Source of the DNA: Candidatus Accumulibacter phosphatis
GTDB taxonomy: Bacteria; Pseudomonadota; Gammaproteobacteria; Burkholderiales; Rhodocyclaceae
Assembly: GCF_012939955.1 (NCBI RefSeq)
Contig: NZ_SPMY01000026.1
Coordinates: forward strand, 1-42,799
Direction of reading: 5' to 3'
DNA length: 42,799 bases
The position numbers were made by a program, and so were the translations under genes. Every line of letters begins with the position of its first letter. Within the stretch, counting starts at the first letter, position 1. A model generated the notes under the pieces. That model was not told where the DNA came from and did not search any database. It saw only the letters and a program-made list of their open reading frames with translations. This document shows, piece after piece, positions 8,784-15,468 of this stretch.

Positions 8784-8967
8784 AGCGCTGCGCCAGGCAG
8801 CCCGGGCAATAGCAACTGCCACCCACCTCCGGCGCGAAGGAAAGCGGCGCTGTGTCGGCTTTCTCCATGCACCAGCAAGTGGCAAGACCAGCCGCCGCAG
8901 CGCAGACGAAGGACATGCCGCAAGCTGGGCAGGTGCTCGCCAGCGGCTTTTCAGGGACCTTCGACAT
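8746..8967 (-). CDS. Small cysteine-rich CWC family protein
   Basis: 73 residues with eight cysteines in a clear pattern: C13-PA-C16, C22, C31-W-C33, and C52-Y-C54-PG-C57. This matches the Cysteine-rich CWC family, small predicted metal-binding proteins of unknown function. The ATG (complement of 8965-8967) has an AGGAAGG-like ribosome site just upstream. The C-terminal tail after CLAQ overlaps the 3' end of nudB on the other strand. Nothing shows its ligand; zinc is the usual guess. Confidence 0.8.
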   Translation of the reverse strand: MSKVPEKPLASTCPACGMSFVCAAAAGLATCWCMEKADTAPLSFAPEVGGSCYCPGCLAQRFSASPGKPSPGA

Positions 8968-9184
8968 GGCCTTCCTTGCTCTCCAGTTTCACTCTCATGG
9001 GCGCCGCGGCAAAGCGACACGCCTTGCCGTGCCCAAGCGCCAAGATCCCGGGCAGCCGTAGTCTATCCTGGCGCTGGGCAGCACGCCAGGCGAAAGGATG
9101 GCGAACGGCGAATTTTTCTGCCCATTTTCCGACTGCCGCGCGGACGATGCGCGCAAGCACCGGATCCAGCTCCCGAGCCAACAC
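8951..9184 (-). CDS. Hypothetical protein, possibly the remnant of a longer gene
   Basis: A 77-codon frame with protein-like composition (LARELDPVLARIVRAAVGKW). It starts at a GTG at 9184, remains open to a stop at about 9231, and overlaps the CWC start by 17 bp. I do not recognise the family. The lack of an ATG, together with readable amino-acid sequence upstream of the GTG (APYRSAEWDV), suggests either a 5'-truncated gene or one broken by an indel near 9235. From 9235 to 9380 I see no other gene. It may equally be spurious. Confidence 0.3.
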   Translation of the reverse strand: MLARELDPVLARIVRAAVGKWAEKFAVRHPFAWRAAQRQDRLRLPGILALGHGKACRFAAAPMRVKLESKEGHVEGP

Positions 9185-9381
9185 GTCCCACTCGGCACTC
9201 CGATAGGGCGCGAAAAGCGACGACGGCGTACGCTAGGCAATCGCCACTTTGCCGTCGCGGCCGCTCCTGGAGAGCGAACGGGGCAGCAAGCACGGCTATC
9301 GCAGCAGCAGCATCACGGACGGTGAAGCCATCAATGCTCCGCGGCTCTGCGGCTCATCATCCGGACGAACTTTCTCTGCTT

Positions 9382-9408
9382 TTAGCACTCTCAGGCCGCG
9401 AGTGCTAA
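9382..9408 (+). promoter_or_regulatory. CIRCE operator (HrcA binding site) upstream of rpoH
   Basis: A perfect match to the CIRCE consensus: TTAGCACTC (9382-9390), 9-base spacer, GAGTGCTAA (9400-9408). HrcA repressor binds this site in many bacteria, mostly ahead of groESL and dnaK. It lies 45 bp before the rpoH ATG, and its right arm overlaps the probable -10 box, so binding should block transcription. Confidence 0.95.
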
Positions 9409-9411
9409 AAT
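9403..9411 (+). promoter_or_regulatory. Probable extended -10 promoter of rpoH inside CIRCE
   Basis: TG-C-TAAAAT at 9403-9411 fits an extended -10 element. A weak TTAGCA at 9382-9387 could serve as the -35 with an 18-base spacer. The A+T-rich stretch after it (ACAATTGTTAGAAAG) is suited to an initiation region. The promoter call is inference from position and sequence only. Confidence 0.5.
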
Positions 9412-9452
9412 ACAATTGTTAGAAAGTAAACAGCAAGGAGGAGTCCATCCAA

Positions 9453-10313
9453 ATGACACAAGCGTTGGCTTTACCCACGATCTCCGCCGTCGGCAGCATT
9501 GACGCGTATATCCAGGCGGCCAGACAGTTTCCCATGCTGACCGAGGAGCAGGAGTTCGGTCTGGCGACACGCTTCCGCGACGAAGGCGATCTCGGCGCTG
9601 CGCGCCAGTTGATTCTTTCACACCTTCGTCTGGTGATTTCCGTTTCTCGCGGCTACCTGGGTTATGGCCTGCCGCATGCGGATTTGATCCAGGAGGGCAA
9701 TATCGGGCTGATGAAAGCCGTCAAGCGCTTTGATCCCGAGCGCGGCGTTCGGCTGGTTTCCTTTGCCATCCACTGGATCAAGGCCGAGATTCATGAGTAC
9801 GTCCTCAGGAACTGGCGGATGGTGAAGCTGGCAACGACCAAGGCGCAGCGCAAACTGTTTTTCAACCTGCGCAGCATGAAAGCCAACCGTGACACGCTCG
9901 GCCCGGCTCAGGTCGCCGATATCGCCCAGCGCCTGAACGTCAAAGCCGACGAGGTCATGGAAATGGACACTCGCCTGTCGGGTCACGACACGGCCTTTGA
10001 CGCGCAGGCTGACGATGACGAGGCCTTTGTTCCCGCGGCGTATCTGGCCGACAACTCCAGCGAACCGGTACATATTCTCGAAGGCCGCGCCCGCGAGCGA
10101 CTGTACAGCGACGGCCTCCAGAATGCCCTGGGCAGTCTCGACCCACGCAGCCGCAGGATCGTCGAAGCGCGTTGGCTGACGGAAGAAAACCCGGCAACCT
10201 TGCACGATCTCGCAGGCGAGTTCTCGGTTTCCGCAGAACGGATTCGCCAAATCGAAGTCAAGGCGATGCAGAAAATGCGCGCCAATCTAGCGCCGCTGGT
10301 GGCCATCACCTGA
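9453..10313 (+). CDS. rpoH: Heat-shock sigma factor RpoH (sigma-32)
   Basis: 286 residues, normal for sigma-32. Region 2 is seen in LILSHLRLVISVSRGYLGYG and DLIQEGNIGLMKAVKRFDP. The RpoH-specific box QRKLFFNLR (about residues 132-140), used for core binding and turnover, is intact. Region 4 ends with the helix-turn-helix LAGEFSVSAERIRQIEVKAM. The ATG at 9453 follows AAGGAGGAG. It directs RNA polymerase to chaperone and protease promoters. The operator upstream places it under HrcA, and a strong terminator follows. Confidence 0.97.
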   Translation: MTQALALPTISAVGSIDAYIQAARQFPMLTEEQEFGLATRFRDEGDLGAARQLILSHLRLVISVSRGYLGYGLPHADLIQEGNIGLMKAVKRFDPERGVRLVSFAIHWIKAEIHEYVLRNWRMVKLATTKAQRKLFFNLRSMKANRDTLGPAQVADIAQRLNVKADEVMEMDTRLSGHDTAFDAQADDDEAFVPAAYLADNSSEPVHILEGRARERLYSDGLQNALGSLDPRSRRIVEARWLTEENPATLHDLAGEFSVSAERIRQIEVKAMQKMRANLAPLVAIT

Positions 10314-10346
10314 GTCGCGAAGGCGACTTTCCCGCTAAGCACTAAG

Positions 10347-10371
10347 AAAAGCCGGCATTGCCGGCTTTTTT
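10347..10371 (+). terminator. Bidirectional rho-independent terminator between rpoH and prkB
   Basis: AAAAGCCGGC - ATT - GCCGGCTTTT followed by TTTC: a 10-bp perfect stem with a T run on the plus strand. Because the left arm begins with A4, it also ends with U's when read from the minus strand, so it can serve both convergent transcripts. Confidence 0.9.
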
Positions 10372-10454
10372 CTTGTGCCGCCCCGATTGTAAACATGCTC
10401 CCTGCCCGTCAAACCATGCCGGCAAGCAAACCGGAAGACACACCTTTCCTGCGC

Positions 10455-11336
10455 TCATTTTTGGCGCACACGGCGCTTCTTGTCCATCAACTGCATGATC
10501 ATCGGCGTGAAAATGATCTGCATCGCCAGCCCCATCTTGCCGCCCGGGCAGACAATGATGTTCGGGCGCGACATGAACGAATCATGCAGCATGCTCAGCA
10601 GATAAGGGAAATCAATGCCATGGGGGCTGGCAAAGCGGATCACCAGCATGCTCTCGTCGGCCAGTGGAATATCCTGAGCAGTGAAGGGATTCGAGGTATC
10701 GACCGTCGGCACGCGCTGGAAATTGACGTGCGTCGTGGAAAACTGCGGGCAGATGTAATTGATGTAGTCGGGCATCCGGCGCAGGATGGTATCCATCACC
10801 GCCTCGGTCGAATAGCCCCGCTGCCCCTTGTCGCGATGCAGCTTCTGGATCCACTCCAGGTTGATGATCGGAACCACTCCGACGCACAGGTCGACATGCC
10901 GCCCGACGTCGACCGTCTCGGTCCTGGCGGCGCCATGCAGACCTTCGTAGAACAGCAGATCGGTGCCCGCCGGCAGTTCGCTCCACTCGGTAAAACTTCC
11001 CGGCGGCGCACCATAGCGCTCGGCTTCGCCTTCATCGTGCACATAGTGGCGGCTCGTGCCGCTGCCGCTCTCACCGTATTGGCGGAACAAGTTTTCGAGC
11101 TCTGCGAGCAGATTGGCTTCCGGTCCGAAGTGACTGAAATGGTGGTCACCGGCGAGCGCTCGCTCGGCCATCTGCGCGCGCATTGCGAGACGGTCGTAAC
11201 GATGAAAGCTGTCACCCTCGATGATCGCCGCGTTGACTTGCTCGCGTCGAAAAATATGCTGGAAGGCCTTCGTCACCGAAGTAGTGCCGGCGCCCGAAGA
11301 GCCGGTAATCGCGATGACGGGATTCTTGATCGACAT
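10455..11336 (-). CDS. prkB: Phosphoribulokinase (Calvin cycle)
   Basis: A 293-residue bacterial (class I) phosphoribulokinase, which phosphorylates ribulose 5-phosphate to the RuBisCO substrate. Walker A is GSSGAGTTSVTKAF near the N-terminus. Other family motifs include EGDSFHRYDR, FYEGLHGAARTETVDVGRHV and DYINYICPQFS. The ATG at 11336 has a GAGGAGG upstream. It lies 46 bp after fbp on the same strand, forming a short cbb operon (fbp-prkB) with cbbR divergent. No RuBisCO genes are in this window, so autotrophy depends on genes elsewhere. Confidence 0.96.
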   Translation of the reverse strand: MSIKNPVIAITGSSGAGTTSVTKAFQHIFRREQVNAAIIEGDSFHRYDRLAMRAQMAERALAGDHHFSHFGPEANLLAELENLFRQYGESGSGTSRHYVHDEGEAERYGAPPGSFTEWSELPAGTDLLFYEGLHGAARTETVDVGRHVDLCVGVVPIINLEWIQKLHRDKGQRGYSTEAVMDTILRRMPDYINYICPQFSTTHVNFQRVPTVDTSNPFTAQDIPLADESMLVIRFASPHGIDFPYLLSMLHDSFMSRPNIIVCPGGKMGLAMQIIFTPMIMQLMDKKRRVRQK

Positions 11337-11382
11337 TGGGCATGCCTCCTCAAATTAAGTAATGGATGGTCCGCTGTGCGGC

Positions 11383-12465
11383 TCAATCGTCCCGAAAGAG
11401 GGTACGCGTCGAGAACAGTGGCGATCTGAAGGGCTGGTCTTCTCCCGTCTCGTGCTCGCGGTGGTAGCGTTCGATGCGCTCGACCTCGTCGCGCGAACCG
11501 AGAATGACCGGCACTCGCTCGTGCAGACCAGCCGGTTGCACGTCAAGGATTCGCTCGCTGCCGGTTGACGCCAGGCCGCCCGCCTGGGCAACGATCATCG
11601 CCATCGGGTTGGCTTCGTACATCAGGCGTAGTCGGCCCGGCCTGGACAGATCCTTGCTATCGCGGGGGTATAGGAAAACGCCGCCACGCATCAGGATGCG
11701 ATGAACTTCAGCGACCATTGACGCCACCCAGCGCATATTGAAGTCCTTGCCGCGAACACCGCTCTGGCCAGCCAGGCACTCACTGACGTAGCGCTGCACA
11801 GGAGACTCCCAGAAGCGCTCGTTGGAAGCGTTGATCGCGAACTCGTGAGTTTCCGGCGGGATCAACAGATTCGGGTGGGTGAGCAGGAATTCGCCGATGT
11901 TGCGATCCAGCGTGAAGCCGTGCGTACCGTTGCCGACGCTCAGTACGAGCATCGTCGATGGCCCGTAGAGCGCGTAGCCGGCGGCAATCTGCTGCGAGCC
12001 AGGCTGCAGAAAATCAACTGCAGTCGGCGCGCCGCCACTACAATTCTCGGGGCAGCGCAACACTGAAAAGATGCTGCCGACCGACAGGTTGACGTCGATG
12101 TTCGAAGAGCCATCGAGCGGGTCGAAAACCAGCAGATACTGGCCGCGCTGGTTTTCGGAGGGAATCGGAAAGATGTCCTCCATCTCCTCGGAAGCCATCG
12201 CCGCCAGGTGGCCACCCCACTCGCAATGGCGCAGGAAGGCCTGGTTGGCCAGTACGTCAAGTTTCTTCTGCCCTTCACCCTGGATGTTTTCGCTGCCCGC
12301 ATCGCCAAGCAGGTTGGCCAGCGAACCACGCGAAACGCCCTGCGCAATGGCCTTGCAGGAACGCACGATGTCGCTCATGAGCATCGAGAAATCGCCGATC
12401 AGCGCCGGATTGCGACGCTGCTCTTCGATCAGGAACTTGTTGACGTTGGTCCGTCCGCATAGCAT
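11383..12465 (-). CDS. fbp: Fructose-1,6-bisphosphatase, class I
   Basis: 360 residues with the class I signature [17 protein letters not shown], metal-binding [11 protein letters not shown] and ASEEMEDIF upstream, and the sugar-binding region GGVFLYPRD toward the C-terminus. It hydrolyses fructose 1,6-bisphosphate in gluconeogenesis and the Calvin cycle. The start ATG at 12465 has a CGGAG ribosome site seven bases upstream. The order cbbR <-> fbp-prkB marks it as the Calvin-cycle copy (cbbF). The C-terminal end, [10 protein letters not shown], is about the usual length. Confidence 0.96.
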   Translation of the reverse strand: MLCGRTNVNKFLIEEQRRNPALIGDFSMLMSDIVRSCKAIAQGVSRGSLANLLGDAGSENIQGEGQKKLDVLANQAFLRHCEWGGHLAAMASEEMEDIFPIPSENQRGQYLLVFDPLDGSSNIDVNLSVGSIFSVLRCPENCSGGAPTAVDFLQPGSQQIAAGYALYGPSTMLVLSVGNGTHGFTLDRNIGEFLLTHPNLLIPPETHEFAINASNERFWESPVQRYVSECLAGQSGVRGKDFNMRWVASMVAEVHRILMRGGVFLYPRDSKDLSRPGRLRLMYEANPMAMIVAQAGGLASTGSERILDVQPAGLHERVPVILGSRDEVERIERYHREHETGEDQPFRSPLFSTRTLFRDD

Positions 12466-12561
12466 GGCAGCACTCCGGAAGATGAAAATTTTGCTCGCCG
12501 GTCAGGAAGGCACCTGATTCTAGCCGCCTGATAGAAAAACTCTAGTTAAAGCTACTGTCTA

Positions 12562-12576
12562 ATTTGATAAACAAAT
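12562..12576. promoter_or_regulatory. Candidate CbbR operator in the fbp-cbbR divergent region
   Basis: A perfect inverted repeat ATTTG-ATAAA-CAAAT, 8 bp before the cbbR ATG. It contains the LysR-type T-N11-A core (T12563, A12575). The 119-bp divergent gap is strikingly AT-rich here compared with its surroundings. Position and symmetry fit autoregulation by CbbR; no binding data exist for it. Confidence 0.6.
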
Positions 12577-12584
12577 ACTAACCC

Positions 12585-13496
12585 ATGAGAAACGCCACAA
12601 TCCGTCAGTTGCAGATCTTCTCGATCGCCGCCAGCCATCTTTCGTTTGCGCGCGCTGCCGAGAGCCTGCATCTGACGCATGCCGCCGTCTCGCTGCAGAT
12701 CAAGCAACTGGAGGAGGTCTGCGGGACGCTGCTCTTCGAACGAATCGGCAAACGCGTCTTTCTTACCGAAGCAGGCGAAACCCTGCTCGAACACGCACGC
12801 CAGATCCTGCAGTCGCTGAAAGACGCCAATGAGGCGCTGCTGGCGCTGAAGGGGCTGAAAGGCGGACGCATCGCCGTCGCCGTTGTCAGTACGGCCGAAT
12901 ATTTCGCGCCCGGTTTGCTGGCGGAGTTTCGCAAGACGCACGGCGACGTACGTATTCGCCTGCTGATCGACAACCGCGACACGGTGTATCGCCTGCTGGC
13001 CAGCAACGAGGTGGACCTGGCAATCATGGGCCGGCCACCACCGGCCCTTGACGCCACGGCGGTGGCCTTTGCCCCGCACCCGCTGGTGATTGTTGCCAGT
13101 GTCGACCATCCATTGGCCCAGCGGCCAAACGTCACCGTCGAAGACCTGGTCAGCGAAATGCTGATCGTTCGTGAGGCTGGATCAGGCACGCGTTCGGCGA
13201 TGGAAGAGTTCTTTAAGGAACGTTCGCTCAAGCCACGGATCGGCATGGAGATGGGCAGCAATGAAGCCATCAAGCAGGCGGTCGTTGCCGGATTGGGGAT
13301 CAGCTTCCTTTCCCAGCACACGCTCGGACTCGAACTCAGCGCCGGGCGTCTGAGCATTCTGAAAGTCGAAGGCACACCGGTAATGCGCCGCTGGCACATC
13401 GTCCGCCACAAGAGCAAACACCTGACGCCAGCGCTGGCCGTTTTCTGGGACTTCGTCCTGGACTTCGCGCCAGCCTACCTGTGCAAGCTGGTCTGA
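12585..13496 (+). CDS. cbbR: LysR-type regulator CbbR of the Calvin-cycle genes
   Basis: 303 residues. The N-terminal winged helix-turn-helix reads TIRQLQIFSIAASHLSFARA then HLTHAAVSLQIKQLEE (residues about 3-55). It is followed by a LysR substrate-binding domain whose IAVAVVSTAEYFAPGLLAEF segment is typical of CbbR. It is divergent from fbp-prkB, the classical CbbR arrangement, and probably activates them in response to a metabolic effector such as NADPH or RuBP (known for the family, not shown here). Confidence 0.93.
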   Translation: MRNATIRQLQIFSIAASHLSFARAAESLHLTHAAVSLQIKQLEEVCGTLLFERIGKRVFLTEAGETLLEHARQILQSLKDANEALLALKGLKGGRIAVAVVSTAEYFAPGLLAEFRKTHGDVRIRLLIDNRDTVYRLLASNEVDLAIMGRPPPALDATAVAFAPHPLVIVASVDHPLAQRPNVTVEDLVSEMLIVREAGSGTRSAMEEFFKERSLKPRIGMEMGSNEAIKQAVVAGLGISFLSQHTLGLELSAGRLSILKVEGTPVMRRWHIVRHKSKHLTPALAVFWDFVLDFAPAYLCKLV

Positions 13497-13609
13497 GGAC
13501 TCGCTCGACAGGGGGCGCTTGCCGATGATGTCGACCTTAGGGCCATCCGCGGTCATTGTGCCCAGCGCGAGAAAATTCAGCTCCTTAGTCAGGGTGATCA
13601 GGCCGAAAA

Positions 13610-14065
13610 ATGGGCTGCCGATTTGTGTGTCGGCGCTGGATGGCGGCGGCGCCGACAGAAGCAGGCATCCCTTGCGTCGACGCGCATGTGCGGGTGTATT
13701 ACGGCGAGCAGACCACGCTGCCGCGCCACCACATCGCGCGGCAGCGGCTGTGCCAGCGGGCGACCGCCGATTACTGGGTCAACGCGATCGACGGACAACC
13801 CTTCTTTCGGGTCACGCAAGTCGTTGATCGCGGCCTGATCAAGGTCCTCGAGGGCGAGACTCTGCTCCGTCTGGAACGGGACATCCCGGGTCAGCCGAAC
13901 TCCGAAGTGCTGGCAGCCGAACCGTTGCGCCATCGCTTCACCCTGGTCTTCGATCGCGAAGGCTATAGTCCGAAGTTGTTCAAACGCCTGAAGGCGCGTC
14001 GGATTGCCTGTCTCTCCCATCGCAAGTATCCCGGTGACGATTGGTCAGCCGCCGGCGCGCCCAAT
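13610..14065 (+). pseudogene. Transposase remnant
   Basis: About 140 codons (GIPCVDAHVRVYYGEQTTLP, QRLCQRATADYWVNAIDG, HRFTLVFDREGYSPKLFKRL) resemble the middle of a large transposase-like family seen in proteobacteria. Both ends are missing. The frame stays open to 14266, but the residues after about 14065 (APNAWLSELFTPGVRK onward) no longer look like the family and overlap the promoter region of the next gene. It is a decayed mobile-element fragment. I cannot name the IS family with certainty. Confidence 0.65.
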
Positions 14066-14095
14066 GCTTGGCTGTCGGAATTATTTACACCTGGT

Positions 14096-14115
14096 GTCAG
14101 AAAACTCTCGCTGAC
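14096..14115. promoter_or_regulatory. Inverted repeat, candidate activator site for the PEP-CTERM gene
   Basis: GTCAG (14096-14100), ten bases, CTGAC (14111-14115). It lies about 85-100 bp upstream of a sigma-54 promoter, where a bacterial enhancer-binding protein such as PrsR would be expected. Assignment to PrsR is inference from known PEP-CTERM regulation. Confidence 0.45.
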
Positions 14116-14197
14116 CCACAAATTTTTGTTGAGTAAACAGGCTGCTTGGCGAATAAAAGACACTAAGTCAAGGCGCCGATCCAGGTCGCGCAGTTCC

Positions 14198-14213
14198 TGG
14201 CACATATCCTGCT
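14198..14213 (+). promoter_or_regulatory. Sigma-54 (RpoN) promoter of the PEP-CTERM gene
   Basis: TGGCAC-ATATCC-TGCT: the invariant GG (-24) and GC (-12) doublets have the correct spacing against the consensus TGGCACG-N4-TTGCW, with two mismatches. It sits 129 bp before the gene start. PEP-CTERM genes in floc-forming Rhodocyclales are known to use RpoN with the PrsK/PrsR pair. Confidence 0.75.
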
Positions 14214-14342
14214 TTGTTAAGGCCAGGGTAAGAGAAAGAGGGTTTCTCCACCTACTTTTCCGGTAGGCAACGAAGGGGCGCGGCGACTGCCAGTCCGCTA
14301 CCGCCGGTGATCAATACCACAAACCATAGAAGGAAACTCGTC

Positions 14343-14999
14343 ATGAAAATGAATCGTCTCTGCACCGCTCTGCTCACCGCCGGCCTGGTCTACAGCGCCT
14401 CCGCCGCCGCTGTCGTCATCACCCTGGATTTCGAGGGCATCGGCGATCAGGCTTCGATCGACAACTTCTACAACGGCGGCACCGACAGCCTCGGCAATTC
14501 GGGCACCAACTACGGCGTCGCTTTCGGCAGCAACACGCTCGGCATCATCGATGCGGACGCCGGTGGCACCGGCAACTTTGGCAACGAACCCACCCCGGAC
14601 ACCATCATGTTCTTCCTGACCGGCTCCGCGGTTCTGAACTACGCACCGGGATTCACGACAGGTTTCTCGTTTTGGTACACCACCGTGGCGTTCGGCGGCG
14701 ACGTCGACGTCTATGACGACCTGAATGCAACCGGGAACCTCCTCGGCACGATCAACCTCGCCGCACTCGGCGCTGGTCCCGGTGATCCGAGTGGCAGCTT
14801 CAGCAATTGGGCGATCGGCGGCCTCGCCTTTGCCGGTACCGCCAAGTCGATCGATTTCGGCGGCACGGTTAACCAGGTGGGTTACGACAACGTGACCTTC
14901 GGTGCTTCGCGGCCCGAACCGATCCCGGAGCCTGCCACCCTCGCCCTCTTTGGTCTCGGCCTCGCAGGTCTGGGCTTCGGTCGCCGCAAGCGCACCTGA
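14343..14999 (+). CDS. PEP-CTERM sorting domain protein
   Basis: 218 residues from the ATG at 14343, preceded by GAAGGAAA; an earlier in-frame ATG lacks a good site. The N-terminus is a signal peptide (MKMNRLCTALLTAGLVYSAS, cleaved near ASAAA). The middle is Gly/Asp/Asn-rich, beta-sandwich-like, with almost no Cys. The C-terminal tripartite signal has PEP at about residues 195-197, a hydrophobic stretch ATLALFGLGLAGLGF, and a basic tail RRKRT. Such proteins are cut by exosortase and delivered to the cell surface or exopolysaccharide matrix, and they matter in floc formation. The specific role is unknown. Confidence 0.93.
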   Translation: MKMNRLCTALLTAGLVYSASAAAVVITLDFEGIGDQASIDNFYNGGTDSLGNSGTNYGVAFGSNTLGIIDADAGGTGNFGNEPTPDTIMFFLTGSAVLNYAPGFTTGFSFWYTTVAFGGDVDVYDDLNATGNLLGTINLAALGAGPGDPSGSFSNWAIGGLAFAGTAKSIDFGGTVNQVGYDNVTFGASRPEPIPEPATLALFGLGLAGLGFGRRKRT

Positions 15000-15041
15000 G
15001 CGGCAATCGCTAGCTTCCTCAAAACAGTCGCAGCTCGGGTT

Positions 15042-15105
15042 AAGCCGGCCTTCGACAAGCTCAGGCCGTCACACCCGACCGTCTGCGACAAGCTGTGTCG
15101 CGTGA
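15042..15105. repeat. REP-like hairpins after the PEP-CTERM gene
   Basis: GCCTTCGACAAGCTCAGGC (15048-15066) is a short imperfect palindrome of a kind scattered in many proteobacterial intergenic regions. It is followed by a second stem, GCGACA-AGCTG-TGTCGC (15085-15101). No coding potential is seen from 15000 to 15164. Repetition elsewhere in the genome cannot be tested from this window. Confidence 0.45.
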
Positions 15106-15127
15106 CGCTGCCCTGACGAAAACCAGG

Positions 15128-15169
15128 AAATCCTGCGCCCGCATCTTGCTCGGGCGCCAGGATTTTGTC
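15128..15169 (+). terminator. Probable terminator downstream of the PEP-CTERM gene
   Basis: A long stem AAATCCTG-CGCCCG / CGGGCG-C-CAGGATTT with a nine-base loop and a single bulged base, followed by TTGTCTTTT. It lies 128 bp after the stop codon, so it may alternatively be the end of a mobile element. Confidence 0.55.
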
Positions 15170-15356
15170 TTTTCGTCACCCAGAGCAGGAGGGCGTCCTT
15201 GGCCGGTTCGCCAGGCCCTTATTCCCGGATCGGCGGGGTGCCCTTCATCCACCCCGCTTTGGCACGCTGCTCAATCCGCATCAGCACTTCCACTGCTTCG
15301 TCATCGAGGGTGCCTTCGAGGCGGGCGCCTGGAGAAAACGGTATGGCTTTCGTTGA
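15165..15356 (+). pseudogene. HUH (IS91-like) transposase fragment
   Basis: About 60 codons matching the HUH region of IS91-type rolling-circle transposases: the segment RFGTLLNPHQHFHCFVIEGA has the His-x-x-His-like metal site (HQHFH) followed by the conserved VIEGAFEAG. There is no start, no zinc finger and no catalytic tyrosines, and the sequence after 15356 is not readable as transposase. It lies between the PEP-CTERM gene and cusA, marking the left edge of the metal-resistance island. Confidence 0.6.
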
Positions 15357-15468
15357 CCCATCCAGAGGCTATCGATTTCCCTGGTATGTCAGCCCTCTTC
15401 GGGCAAGCGTGGTCGCTCGCCAGCGCGGCGATCGCAGTTGTCCTGGTCGGAGCCGGCGGCCCCGCTGA

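Noticed and set aside
13519-13606. Possible minus-strand protein fragment (FGLITLTKELNFLALGTMTA) after cbbR
   Set aside because: Readable but short, without start or stop fitting a gene and with no family recognised; too weak to list as a feature.
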